Source: Sphingobium sp. Z007 (GTDB lineage Bacteria > Pseudomonadota > Alphaproteobacteria > Sphingomonadales > Sphingomonadaceae). From it: a DNA stretch of 64,000 nucleotides. The stretch is from assembly GCF_900013425.1 (NCBI RefSeq), contig NZ_FBXK01000005.1:992001-1056000 (forward strand). Direction: 5' to 3'. Of this stretch, positions 42,661 to 51,207 are shown piece after piece (within the stretch, counting starts at the first letter, position 1; each line of letters starts with the position of its first letter). The position numbers were made by a program, and so were the translations under genes. Under the pieces are notes generated by a model. The model made no database searches. It worked only from the letters and a program-made list of their open reading frames with translations, and had not been told where the DNA came from.

Positions 42661-44589
42661 ATGATCGCCGAAACGGGGCTCGCCGCGCTCTGGCTCGCCG
42701 CGTCGCTGGCGTTGCTCCAACTGGTCCTGGCGTTCGCGGGTCTCAAGGGCGGCAAAGCCGAACTGCTGGCCGCCGTCCGGCCCGCCGCTGTGGCGCAGGG
42801 GGTGCTGACGGCCATCGCCTTCGCCGCGCTCATCACCCTATTCCTGCGTTCCGATATGTCGGTGCTGCTGGTCGCGACCAACAGTCATTCGATGAAGCCG
42901 TGGCTCTACAAATTCGCCGGCACATGGGGCAATCATGAAGGCTCGATGCTGCTGTGGGTGACGGTGATGGGCGTGGCGGGCGCCGCCGTCGCCCTGTTCG
43001 AGCGGGCGTTGCAGCGGAACGCCCATATGGCAACCTTGGGCGGGCAGGCGGCGATTTCGCTCGGTTTTTATGCCTTCCTCCTTTTCTCCTCCAATCCCTT
43101 CGCGCGGATCGATCCGGCGCCTGCGGACGGGCAGGGGCTGAACCCGCTGCTGCAAGACCCTGGCCTGGCCTTCCATCCACCCACGCTTTACCTCGGCTAT
43201 GTCGGGCTGTCGGTCGCCTTTTCCTTCGCCATCGGCGCGCTGCTGACGCGGCAGGTGGACGCCGCCTTTGCCCGCGCCATGCGCCCGTGGGTGCTGGGCG
43301 CATGGGTGCTGCTGACGCTGGGCATCACGGCGGGCAGCTATTGGGCCTATTATGAATTGGGCTGGGGCGGCTGGTGGTTTTGGGACCCGGTCGAGAACGC
43401 CTCGCTTATGCCGTGGCTGGCGGCGACGGCGCTGCTGCATAGCGTTACCGTGCTGGCGACCCGCGACGCGCTGCGCGCCTGGACGGTGATGCTGGCGGTG
43501 GTGGCCTTCTCCATGTCGATGGTGGGCACTTTCCTCGTGCGCTCCGGCATCCTGACCAGCGTTCACGCCTTCGCCGTCGATCCTACGCGGGGCAGCTTCA
43601 TCCTGGGGCTGCTCGCGCTCTATATCGGCGGCGCGCTGGCGCTGTTCGGCTGGCGGATCGGATCGGTGCGCGAAGGCGCGCCGTTCGAACTGGTCAGCCG
43701 CGAAACCATGTTGGTGGTCAACAACCTGCTGTTGACGGTCATATTGGGCCTCGTCCTGATCGGCACCCTTTATCCGCTGATGACCGAAGCCTTTGGGCAC
43801 AAGGTCTCCGTCGGCGCGCCCTATTTCGACCGGATCGCCGGGCCGATCGCACTGGCGCTGATGGTGGCGATGGCCGCGGGGCCGCTCACCCGTTGGCGCA
43901 AGGATCAGGCGCGGGCTGTTGGAAAACGATTGCTGGTCCCGCTTTGCATCGCGCTACTGGTGTCCATTTCCCTGTGTCTTTTTGCCTGGGGCCGCATCGG
44001 CATCCTGCCGTTCCTCGGTCTCGTCATCGCGGTCGCGGTCGGCGTCGGCAGCCTTTCCCCGCTGTGGAAGCGCAAGCTGCTGCGGACGCCGCTCTTCACC
44101 TATGGCATGGTCGTCGCCCATCTGGGCTGCGCGGTCAGCCTCGCCGGCATGGCGTGTGATTCGGCCTTCACGGTCGAGAAGCTGGTCGCCGCCCGTCCCG
44201 GCGATGTGATCCAGACGGCGGGCTGGTCGCTGTGCTTCCGCCAGATCATGCCGATCGCCGGCGACAACTGGACCGCGTTGCAGGCAGACATGGACGCCAG
44301 CCGCGGCGGGTCTTCGGTGCTGATCCGGCCGCAGTCGCGCTTTTTCGCCTCGCCGCCCACCACCACCAGCGAAGCGGCCTTGCTGACCCGCTGGGACGGC
44401 CAGCTCTACGTCGTGCTGGGCGAAGAGGTGGAGGGCGGTCGGTGGCAGTTGCGCATCTGGTGGAAGCCGTTCGTGACCCTGATCTGGCTGGGCGGAATCA
44501 TGATCGCGCTGGGCGGCGCGCTGGCGCTGGTCGGGCGCGAACGGCGCGGCTGGCTGATGAAGTGGCGCGCGCGGGAGGCGCGGCTATGA
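42661..44589 (+). CDS. ccmF: Haem lyase subunit CcmF
   Basis: 642 aa with many transmembrane helices. CcmF joins haem to apocytochromes together with CcmH and CcmI. The WWD signature appears as GGWWFWDPVENASLMPW; conserved haem-ligand His segments include NHEGSMLLWVTV and ATALLHSV. The C-terminal LIWLGGIMIALGGALAL segment is typical. It follows a family B repeat and ends overlapping ccmG (ATGA). Confidence 0.97.
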   Translation: MIAETGLAALWLAASLALLQLVLAFAGLKGGKAELLAAVRPAAVAQGVLTAIAFAALITLFLRSDMSVLLVATNSHSMKPWLYKFAGTWGNHEGSMLLWVTVMGVAGAAVALFERALQRNAHMATLGGQAAISLGFYAFLLFSSNPFARIDPAPADGQGLNPLLQDPGLAFHPPTLYLGYVGLSVAFSFAIGALLTRQVDAAFARAMRPWVLGAWVLLTLGITAGSYWAYYELGWGGWWFWDPVENASLMPWLAATALLHSVTVLATRDALRAWTVMLAVVAFSMSMVGTFLVRSGILTSVHAFAVDPTRGSFILGLLALYIGGALALFGWRIGSVREGAPFELVSRETMLVVNNLLLTVILGLVLIGTLYPLMTEAFGHKVSVGAPYFDRIAGPIALALMVAMAAGPLTRWRKDQARAVGKRLLVPLCIALLVSISLCLFAWGRIGILPFLGLVIAVAVGVGSLSPLWKRKLLRTPLFTYGMVVAHLGCAVSLAGMACDSAFTVEKLVAARPGDVIQTAGWSLCFRQIMPIAGDNWTALQADMDASRGGSSVLIRPQSRFFASPPTTTSEAALLTRWDGQLYVVLGEEVEGGRWQLRIWWKPFVTLIWLGGIMIALGGALALVGRERRGWLMKWRAREARL

Positions 44590-45113
44590 GGCGGCTGCTC
44601 ATCTGGTTGCCGCTGGCGCTGTTCCTGGGCTTTATCGGCCTGTTCGCCAGCGGGCTGTTCAAGCCCGACGATCGCGTCATCCATTCGCGCCTGGTCGGCC
44701 AACCCTTGCCGGCGTTCAGCCTGCCCGCGGCGGCCACTGACCGTCCGGCGCTGTCCAGCGTCCAACTCGCCACTGGGAAGCCTCGCCTGCTCAACATCTT
44801 TGCCAGCTGGTGCGTGCCCTGCGCCGCCGAAGCACCGCAGCTCGAAGCGCTTAGGAAGGCCGGGGTTGAGATCGACGCTATCGCCATCCGCGATGCCCGG
44901 CCGGACGTGGACGCCTTCCTGAAACGCTACGGCAACCCCTATGCCCGCATCGGCCTGGATGCGCGCAGCGGCGTGCAGATCGCGCTGGGATCGTCGGGCG
45001 TGCCGGAAACCTTCGTGATCGATGGCAAGGGCCGCATCGCCTATCAGCATATCGGCGACATCCGGGCCGACGACGTGCCGATGATCCTGCAAAAGCTGAG
45101 GGACGTGCAATGA
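44586..45113 (+). CDS. ccmG: Thiol:disulfide oxidoreductase CcmG/DsbE
   Basis: 175 aa. Membrane-tethered periplasmic thioredoxin-fold protein that reduces apocytochrome c haem-binding cysteines. N-terminal helix about residues 5-25; active site WCVPC in FASWCVPCAAEAP; the cis-Pro loop is GVPETFVIDG. It overlaps ccmF upstream and ccmH downstream by four bases each, fitting a translationally coupled maturation operon. Confidence 0.96.
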   Translation: MRRLLIWLPLALFLGFIGLFASGLFKPDDRVIHSRLVGQPLPAFSLPAAATDRPALSSVQLATGKPRLLNIFASWCVPCAAEAPQLEALRKAGVEIDAIAIRDARPDVDAFLKRYGNPYARIGLDARSGVQIALGSSGVPETFVIDGKGRIAYQHIGDIRADDVPMILQKLRDVQ

Positions 45114-45535
45114 GGCTAGTTGTCGCTGTCCTGCTGGCGCTGGTTTCCCTGCCGCTGTTTGGCACGCCGCTGGCCGCGCAGACCGCGCTGCCGCCCGCGC
45201 CCTATGCCGACCGGCAGATCGCCGACCCCGCGCTGGAGCGCAAGGCGAAGGCACTGATGGAAACCATCCGCTGCCTGACCTGCCAAAGCCAGTCGATCGC
45301 CGATTCGGGCGCCAGCATGGCGGGCGACATGCGATCGCAGATTCGCGAGCGGATCATGGCGGGCGAGCAGCCCGAAGCGATCCGCAGCTGGCTGATCGCC
45401 CGCTATGGCGACTGGGTCAGCTATGAACCGACCGCAGCGCCGATCCTCTGGCCGCTCTGGGCTGCGCCGCTGCTGTTGCTGGGCCTGGGCCTGCTTCTGC
45501 TGCGCGGTCGGATCAAGCGAAGGAAGCGGGCATGA
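45110..45535 (+). CDS. ccmH: Cytochrome c maturation protein CcmH
   Basis: 141 aa with a signal peptide (MRLVVAVLLALVSLPLFGTPLAAQ) and the CcmH motif RCLTCQSQSIADS, whose two cysteines receive electrons from CcmG. One C-terminal transmembrane helix (ILWPLWAAPLLLLGLGLLLL) follows. This corresponds to the N-terminal half of E. coli CcmH; the TPR half is the separate ccmI gene here. Overlaps on both sides are four bases. Confidence 0.96.
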   Translation: MRLVVAVLLALVSLPLFGTPLAAQTALPPAPYADRQIADPALERKAKALMETIRCLTCQSQSIADSGASMAGDMRSQIRERIMAGEQPEAIRSWLIARYGDWVSYEPTAAPILWPLWAAPLLLLGLGLLLLRGRIKRRKRA

Positions 45536-46176
45536 CCGGCTGGTTCATCGCCTTCGGCCTCGCCGCCGGCGGCTTCATTGCCTTGCTCCTGATCGGCCGT
45601 ATTCCCCGATCGGCGCGGGAGATCAGCGCGGCGGCCCTGCTGCTGGGCCTGGCCGGCTATGCCTGGCAGGGCAATCCGGGCCTCGCCGGCGCACCGCGCG
45701 TCAGCAGGGAAAGCGCGGGCGACAAGTTCGACGAGAAGCTCGCGGAGCAACGCCGCGGGCTGGCCGAACGCTACGGCCCGGCGGGCCAATGGCTGATGAT
45801 GTCCGATGGCCTGGGTCGGCAGGGCAAGACGCGGGAAGCCGCCAATATCCTGCTGTCGGGCCTGCGCGCGACGCCCGACGATCCCAATCTGTGGCTGGGG
45901 CTGGGCAATGCCCTGGTCGCCCATGCCGACGGCGTCGTGTCGCCCGGCGCGGACTTCGCCTATCGCCGCGCGCTAACGCTGGACCCGGAAGGGCCGGCGC
46001 CCCGCTATTTTTATGGCCTCGCCCTGGCCCGCAACGGCCAGTTGCAGGCGGCGCGCGACCTGTGGGCGCCGCTCGCCGCCAGCGCCCCTGCCGGGAGCAA
46101 GGTGAAAGCGGAACTGGAGGCCAATATCGCGCGTATCGACGCCATGCTGGCATCGGGCGCTCCGGCAGGGCCATGA
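45532..46176 (+). CDS. ccmI: Cytochrome c maturation TPR protein CcmI (CycH-like)
   Basis: 214 aa. Two N-terminal transmembrane helices (about 4-20 and 28-44) and a TPR-rich periplasmic domain (AANILLSGLRATPDDPNLWLGLGNALV; GPAPRYFYGLALARNGQLQAA). CcmI proteins bind apocytochrome C-termini. It is shorter than classical CycH and ends the operon. The gap to kup (about 120 bp) should hold the kup promoter. Confidence 0.9.
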   Translation: MTGWFIAFGLAAGGFIALLLIGRIPRSAREISAAALLLGLAGYAWQGNPGLAGAPRVSRESAGDKFDEKLAEQRRGLAERYGPAGQWLMMSDGLGRQGKTREAANILLSGLRATPDDPNLWLGLGNALVAHADGVVSPGADFAYRRALTLDPEGPAPRYFYGLALARNGQLQAARDLWAPLAASAPAGSKVKAELEANIARIDAMLASGAPAGP

Positions 46177-46298
46177 TGCAGTGCAGCGTCCACATTGCGC
46201 GCTCCATGGAGCCGTGATAGGGCGCGGCGGTTTACGGGGGACGCGCGGACCATTCCGCAGTCGCCCCCTATTGGGTGTCGATACGAACATGATCCTTC

Positions 46299-48227
46299 AT
46301 GGCTGACCTCCTTCCCAATACTGCGCCGGCTTCCGATGACGAGGAGCATGGGGGTCATGGTCATGGGCGGCAAAAAGCGACGGTGAAGCTGGTCGTCGGC
46401 GCGATCGGCATCGTGTTCGGCGACATCGGCACCAGCCCACTCTACGCCTTTCGCGAAACCTTCGCCGGTCATCACAAGCTCACCTTGGACCCCGACCATA
46501 TATTGGGCGTCATCAGCCTGATGTTCTGGTCGATGATGCTGGTGGTGACGTTGAAATATGTCAGCATCATCATGCGGGCCGACAATAAGGGCGAGGGCGG
46601 CAGCCTGGCGTTGCTGGCGTTGATTAACGGCCAGACCAGGACGCAGCGCTGGTCGCGCGGCATCGTGCTGCTGGGCGTATTCGCCACTGCGCTCTTCTAC
46701 GGTGACTCGATGATCACCCCGGCAGTGTCTGTGCTGTCCGCGGTCGAGGGTCTGACGGTCTATAATCCAAATCTGGCGCCCGTGATCCTGCCGGTGGCGG
46801 TGGTCATCCTGCTTGGCCTGTTTTGGATTCAGGGCTTGGGCACCAATCGAGTCGCGGCCTTTTTCGGCCCGATCATGCTCACCTATTTCGTGACGATCGC
46901 GGCGCTGGGCGTCCTTTCCATCATCAAAACGCCGGGCATCCTCTACGCCTTCAACCCCTATTGGGCGGTTATGTTCTTCGTCACTGATCCGCTGCCGGCC
47001 TTTCTGGCCCTGGGATCGGTCGTGCTGGCGGTGACGGGGGCCGAAGCGCTCTATGCCGACATGGGCCATTTCGGCCGCAATCCAATCCGGGTGTCCTGGC
47101 TCGCCTTCGTGCTGCCCGCATTGATGCTCAACTATATGGGACAGGGCGCGCTGCTGTTCCGCGAAGGCGCGGCGGCGCTCCACAGCCCCTTCTATAATCT
47201 CGCGCCGCAATGGGGACAGTTGCCGCTGATCGTGTTGGCCACGCTCGCCGCCATCATCGCGTCGCAGGCCGTCATTTCCGGCGCGTTTTCGGTGACGCAG
47301 CAGGCGATCCAGTTGGGCTTCATGCCGCGGCTGCGGATCGAACATACCAGCGCATCGACCGCGGGCCAGATCTACATCCCCCTCATCAACTGGGGGTTGA
47401 TGGTGATGGTGATCCTGCTCGTCCTCACCTTCAAGACCTCATCCAACCTGACCGCGGCCTATGGCATCGCCGTTACCGGCGCGATGTTCATCGATAATGT
47501 GCTGCTGACCGTCGTGCTGTACCGTCTGTGGCACTGGAAATGGTATTATGCAGCGCCCGTGCTGGCAGTATTCTATATCGTCGATGGCGCTTATCTGGCG
47601 GCGAACCTGACGAAGGTGCCGGACGGCGGCTGGTTCCCGCTGCTGATCGGCTTCGTCATCTTCACGCTGCTGACCACCTGGTCGCGTGGCCGCCGGCTGG
47701 TGCAGGACAGGTTGCGCGAAGCGGCGATGCCGATCCCGGTGTTCGTCGCGTCCGCCGCCAACAGCGCGGTACGGGTGCCGGGCACGGCGGTGTTCATGAC
47801 ATCGACGCCGGATGGGGTGCCGCACGCGCTGCTGCATAACCTCAAACACAACAAGGTGCTGCACGAACGGGTCATCCTGCTGACCGTGAAGATCAAGGAT
47901 GTGCCGGTGGTCGAGGATGACGGCCGCTGCAAGCTGGAGGATCTGGGCCGGGGCTTCTTCCGCATGGTGCTGCAATATGGGTTCATGCAGGAGCCAGACG
48001 TTCCCGCGGCGCTTAAGAATATCACGGGCTGCGGTCAGGCGTTCAAGATGATGGACACCAGCTTCTTTCTCGCCCGCCAGACGTTGTTGCCCTCGGCCAA
48101 GCCGGGGATGCCTCTGTGGCGCGAGAAGATCTTCGCCTGGATGCTGCGCAACGCGGAAAGCGCGATGGAGTTTTTCCGCCTGCCGACCAATCGCGTCGTC
48201 GAACTGGGCAGCCAGGTCGAGATATGA
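46299..48227 (+). CDS. kup: Kup-type potassium transporter
   Basis: 642 aa integral membrane K+ uptake protein, H+ coupled. [20 protein letters not shown] is the family N-terminal signature; [17 protein letters not shown] and [15 protein letters not shown] are also typical. About twelve transmembrane helices lie in residues 20-450, followed by a cytoplasmic C-terminal domain. The length is normal. A bidirectional terminator lies just after the stop, shared with hsp20. Confidence 0.96.
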   Translation: MADLLPNTAPASDDEEHGGHGHGRQKATVKLVVGAIGIVFGDIGTSPLYAFRETFAGHHKLTLDPDHILGVISLMFWSMMLVVTLKYVSIIMRADNKGEGGSLALLALINGQTRTQRWSRGIVLLGVFATALFYGDSMITPAVSVLSAVEGLTVYNPNLAPVILPVAVVILLGLFWIQGLGTNRVAAFFGPIMLTYFVTIAALGVLSIIKTPGILYAFNPYWAVMFFVTDPLPAFLALGSVVLAVTGAEALYADMGHFGRNPIRVSWLAFVLPALMLNYMGQGALLFREGAAALHSPFYNLAPQWGQLPLIVLATLAAIIASQAVISGAFSVTQQAIQLGFMPRLRIEHTSASTAGQIYIPLINWGLMVMVILLVLTFKTSSNLTAAYGIAVTGAMFIDNVLLTVVLYRLWHWKWYYAAPVLAVFYIVDGAYLAANLTKVPDGGWFPLLIGFVIFTLLTTWSRGRRLVQDRLREAAMPIPVFVASAANSAVRVPGTAVFMTSTPDGVPHALLHNLKHNKVLHERVILLTVKIKDVPVVEDDGRCKLEDLGRGFFRMVLQYGFMQEPDVPAALKNITGCGQAFKMMDTSFFLARQTLLPSAKPGMPLWREKIFAWMLRNAESAMEFFRLPTNRVVELGSQVEI

Positions 48228-48230
48228 AAA

Positions 48231-48260
48231 GGGCGCGGCCTTACGACCGCGCCCCTCGCT
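48231..48260. terminator. Bidirectional terminator between kup and hsp20
   Basis: GGGCGCGG-CCTTACGA-CCGCGCCC (48231-48254). On the minus strand it is followed by TTTT (ending hsp20); on the plus strand by a weaker CTCGCTCTT (ending kup). Confidence 0.75.
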
Positions 48261-48278
48261 CTTGCATCGATGTTCGGA

Positions 48279-48746
48279 TCAGGCGGCGTCGCGGTCCTTG
48301 GCGTTGATGTCGACCAGTTGACCGCCATTGACGGCGATCTTCTTGGGCTTCATCGCTTCGGGCACTTCGCGCACCAACTCGATCGTCAGCAGGCCATCAG
48401 CCAGGTCAGCCTTTTCCACGCGCACGAAATCGGCGAGTTCGAAGCGGCGTTCGAAGCTGCGATTGGCGATTCCGACATGCAGGAATTTGGAGCGATCCGC
48501 CGACGGGGCGTCGTCCTTGCGACCGACCACTTGGAGCAGATTCTGCTGGGCGGTGATATCGATCTCTTCCGGGCGGAAGCCGGCGACGGCCAGGGTCACG
48601 CGATAGCGATCCTCCGACAGACGTTCGATGTTGAAGGGCGGATAATTGTCACCCTGCGCCAGCCGGGCGTTGTTTTCGATCAGGTCGAACAGACGATCGA
48701 AACCAACGGTGGAGCGGCGATAGGGGGTGAGGTCAAAACCACGCAT
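48279..48746 (-). CDS. Small heat-shock protein, Hsp20 family
   Basis: 155 aa from the ATG at 48746, nine bases after GGGAG; an ATG two codons earlier (48752) is too close to that site. ATP-independent holdase that binds unfolding proteins. The alpha-crystallin domain runs about 35-130 (FNIERLSEDRYRVTLAVAGF, then LHVGIANRSFERRFELADFV), and a C-terminal KKIAVNGG carries the I-x-I/V-type motif used in oligomerisation. Closest to the alphaproteobacterial IbpA/HspA type. The leader contains a heat-shock promoter and a ROSE-like hairpin, so both transcription and translation should be heat-induced. Confidence 0.95.
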   Translation of the reverse strand: MRGFDLTPYRRSTVGFDRLFDLIENNARLAQGDNYPPFNIERLSEDRYRVTLAVAGFRPEEIDITAQQNLLQVVGRKDDAPSADRSKFLHVGIANRSFERRFELADFVRVEKADLADGLLTIELVREVPEAMKPKKIAVNGGQLVDINAKDRDAA

Positions 48747-48838
48747 TGTCATAATCTCCCAAAGAGCAAAATGAACAAACCGAACCCTGCGACAGGCGTC
48801 CGGCGATACCATGCCCGGCCCCATGATGGCGGCCGGAC
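48747..48838 (-). promoter_or_regulatory. ROSE-like RNA thermometer in the hsp20 leader
   Basis: About 90 nt between the predicted start of transcription and the hsp20 ATG. Minus-strand elements in order: CGTCCGGC paired to GCCGGACG enclosing a loop of about 27 nt, a small hairpin CCTG-TCG-CAGG, then TTTTGCTCTTTGGGAG just before the start. The last matches the ROSE hallmark, in which U(U/C)GCU lies opposite the Shine-Dalgarno GGGAG. Family known from rhizobial small heat-shock genes; assignment here is by eye. Confidence 0.62.
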
Positions 48839-48845
48839 GGGATGG

Positions 48846-48873
48846 ATATGGTTTGGACGTAAAAGGTTTCAAG
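48846..48873 (-). promoter_or_regulatory. RpoH (sigma-32)-type promoter of hsp20
   Basis: Minus strand CTTGAAA (48867-48873) and CCATAT (48846-48851), about 15 bp apart, matching the CTTGAA / CCCAT-T heat-shock consensus. Transcription would begin near 48838, leaving the leader described above. Confidence 0.72.
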
Positions 48874-48965
48874 AGGGCGGCGCGGCCCTGTTTGCGGGAT
48901 CGGCAAAGGCGAGGGTGGACGCTTTGTCCTATCGTCTGCGCCGTCATGATGCCGTAAAGAAGAGG

Positions 48966-49010
48966 CAATAAAAAACACCCGGATCGTGTTGTCACGATCC
49001 GGGTGTTTAA
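48966..49010 (-). terminator. Strong minus-strand intrinsic terminator without an assigned gene
   Basis: Perfect 16-bp stem AAACACCCGGATCGTG / CACGATCCGGGTGTTT (48973-49008) with a 4-nt loop. On the minus strand it is followed by a T run; on the plus strand the T tract stops at three. It lies upstream of hsp20, so it must end another transcript, perhaps a small RNA from about 49010-49260. Confidence 0.75.
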
Positions 49011-49219
49011 TGGACGATTGCTCGTCTCCCCCTTGGCCTGCCTCAACCGCTTCTCAGCCCCCTAAGCTCGAAGCGGGATGCAGTATCCCTGAACCACGGC
49101 CATTTACCTGTGCTTCGGTTGTCTTGCTATGACTGACGGGGGGCCGAGTCACGGGCAAAATCCGGGCCGTGCTATTTTCCGTTCGTCGCTGTGGCCGTGA
49201 TGCAACAATCCGGCAATGC

Positions 49220-49248
49220 TTGCCGTGACAGGTCGCCATGCCTAGAGC
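49220..49248 (+). promoter_or_regulatory. Candidate lolCD promoter
   Basis: TTGCCG (49220-49225) and TAGAGC (49243-49248) with a 17-bp spacer, about 40 bp before the lolC ATG. The -10 is weak; assigned by eye. Confidence 0.35.
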
Positions 49249-49286
49249 GTCAGGCACATCATCCTGCAAGGGGCCGTTCGCGCCAC

Positions 49287-50537
49287 ATGATTCTATCCCG
49301 TTACGAACGCATGATCGCCAAGCGCTACCTGTTGCCGGGCAAGGGGGAGGGCTTCATCTTCCTTGTCGCCGGCATTAGCCTGGCCGCGGTCATGCTGGGT
49401 GTCGCCGCGCTCATCATCGTGATGAGCGTCATGAACGGCTTTCGCGCCGAGCTGTTCGACAAGATCGTCGGCCTGAACGGTCACGCCGTCGTGCAGGGCT
49501 ATGGCGGGCGCCTGCCCGACTGGCAGTCCGTGCTGAAGCAGGCGAGAGCGACGCCCGGCGTCACCAGCGCCACGCCGATGATCGAACAGCCGCTGCTCGC
49601 GACATTCAACGGCCGGGTGGAGGCGGTTCTGGTGCGGGGCATGACCGTGCCCGACATTCGCGCCAACAAGACGCTCAAGGGCAAGGTTCTGGCCGGTAGC
49701 CTGGACAATCTGGTCGCCAATGCGGGCAAGATCGGCATCGGGTCGCGGCTGGCCGAGAATATGGGCGTTCAACTGGGTGACAGCCTGACCATCGTCAATC
49801 CGGCCGGACGATCGACGCCGTTCGGCACTGTGCCGCGGCAGGTCGCCTATCAGGTCGCCGCGATCTTCGAGGTCGGCATCTATGATTATGACAAGGCCAT
49901 GGTGGTCATGCCGGTCGAGGACGCCCAGACGCTGTTGCTGCTGGGCGATGTGGTCAGCATGATCGAGGTCGAGACGATCGATCCCGACAGGGTCGGCCAG
50001 ATATTGGAGCCGCTGGCGGGCAAGGTCGCCGGCCGCGCGGCCATCACCGACTGGCGGCAGATGAACGCATCGCTGTTCGAGGCGCTGGCGGTGGAGCGGG
50101 TGGCGATGTTCGTCGTGCTGTCGATCATCGTGCTGGTGGCGGTGTTCAACATCCTCTCCTCGCTCATCATGCTGGTGCGCGCCAAGACCCGCGACATCGC
50201 CATATTGCGGACGATGGGGGCGAGCCGGGTCGGGCTGGTCAAGATATTCATGACGGTGGGCGTCACCATCGGCACGCTGGGCATGGTGGCCGGCATGGTG
50301 CTGGGCTTCACCTTCCTCTTCTTCCGTCAGAGCCTGGTCAATGCGATCCAGTTCGTGACGGGGCAGAATCTGTGGGACCCCTCGATCCGATTCCTGACCG
50401 AACTGCCATCGCAGCCCGATCCGGTAGAGATCACCGTAATCTGTGTCATGGCGCTGGTCTTCAGCTTCCTGGCCACGCTCTATCCGGCCTTCAAGGCCGC
50501 CAATACCGATCCTGTCCAGGTGCTGCGTTATGAATGA
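49287..50537 (+). CDS. lolC: Lipoprotein-releasing ABC transporter permease LolC/E
   Basis: 416 aa from the ATG at 49287. Inner-membrane permease that frees mature lipoproteins to LolA. Four transmembrane helices in the family pattern: one after [20 protein letters not shown] and three in the C-terminal part ([53 protein letters not shown]), with a large periplasmic domain between. Alphaproteobacteria usually have one LolC/E-type subunit forming a homodimer. The lolD start lies inside its last codons (8-bp overlap). Confidence 0.95.
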   Translation: MILSRYERMIAKRYLLPGKGEGFIFLVAGISLAAVMLGVAALIIVMSVMNGFRAELFDKIVGLNGHAVVQGYGGRLPDWQSVLKQARATPGVTSATPMIEQPLLATFNGRVEAVLVRGMTVPDIRANKTLKGKVLAGSLDNLVANAGKIGIGSRLAENMGVQLGDSLTIVNPAGRSTPFGTVPRQVAYQVAAIFEVGIYDYDKAMVVMPVEDAQTLLLLGDVVSMIEVETIDPDRVGQILEPLAGKVAGRAAITDWRQMNASLFEALAVERVAMFVVLSIIVLVAVFNILSSLIMLVRAKTRDIAILRTMGASRVGLVKIFMTVGVTIGTLGMVAGMVLGFTFLFFRQSLVNAIQFVTGQNLWDPSIRFLTELPSQPDPVEITVICVMALVFSFLATLYPAFKAANTDPVQVLRYE

Positions 50538-51207
50538 TATCCTGAAGGTCACGGGCCTTGCTCGCAGCTTCACCCAGGGCGGCGTCACCATCGACGTGCT
50601 GCGCGGCATCGACCTGACCGTCGGGCCGGGCGAGATCGTCGCGTTGCTGGGGCCGTCCGGTTCGGGCAAATCGACGCTGTTGCAGGCGGTCGGGCTGCTG
50701 GAGGGCGGGTTCGACGGTTCGATCCGCATCGATGGCGAGGAAGCGGCGAAGCTGGACAATGACGGCCGCACCCGGTTGCGCCGCGATGCGCTGGGCTTCG
50801 TCTATCAGTTCCACCATCTGCTGCCCGATTTCAACGCGACCGAGAATGTCATCCTGCCGCAGGTGATCCGCGACGTGGAGATGGGCGCGGCCAAGGCGCG
50901 GGCGGAATCGCTGCTGACGGCGCTGGGGCTGGGCCATCGGCTCGACCATCGGCCGAGCCAGTTGTCAGGGGGCGAGCAGCAGCGCGTCGCCGTCGCACGT
51001 GCGTTGGCCAACCGGCCTGCGCTGGTGCTGGCGGATGAGCCGACCGGTAATCTGGACGAGCGGACGGCGGACGTTGTGCTGTCGGAATTTCTGCGACTGG
51101 TGCGCGGGGAAGGCTCCGCCGCGCTGGTTGCGACGCATAATGAGCGGCTGGCGCAGAAGATGGACCGCGTCGTTCGGCTGCACGAAGGCGTGCTGCAGGG
51201 CGCTTAA
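50530..51207 (+). CDS. lolD: Lipoprotein-releasing ABC transporter ATPase LolD
   Basis: 225 aa. Walker [11 protein letters not shown]-loop region [18 protein letters not shown] (typical of LolD/MacB-type ATPases), signature [15 protein letters not shown], Walker [13 protein letters not shown], and the H-loop in [11 protein letters not shown]. It powers LolC/E. It overlaps lolC and ends four bases before the convergent GGDEF gene stop, so the operon is just these two genes. Confidence 0.97.
   Translation: MNDILKVTGLARSFTQGGVTIDVLRGIDLTVGPGEIVALLGPSGSGKSTLLQAVGLLEGGFDGSIRIDGEEAAKLDNDGRTRLRRDALGFVYQFHHLLPDFNATENVILPQVIRDVEMGAAKARAESLLTALGLGHRLDHRPSQLSGGEQQRVAVARALANRPALVLADEPTGNLDERTADVVLSEFLRLVRGEGSAALVATHNERLAQKMDRVVRLHEGVLQGA

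Noticed and set aside
49054..49269. 71-codon minus-strand frame before the orphan terminator
   Set aside because: No ribosome site and low-complexity, atypical residue use; kept only as part of the possible small-RNA region.
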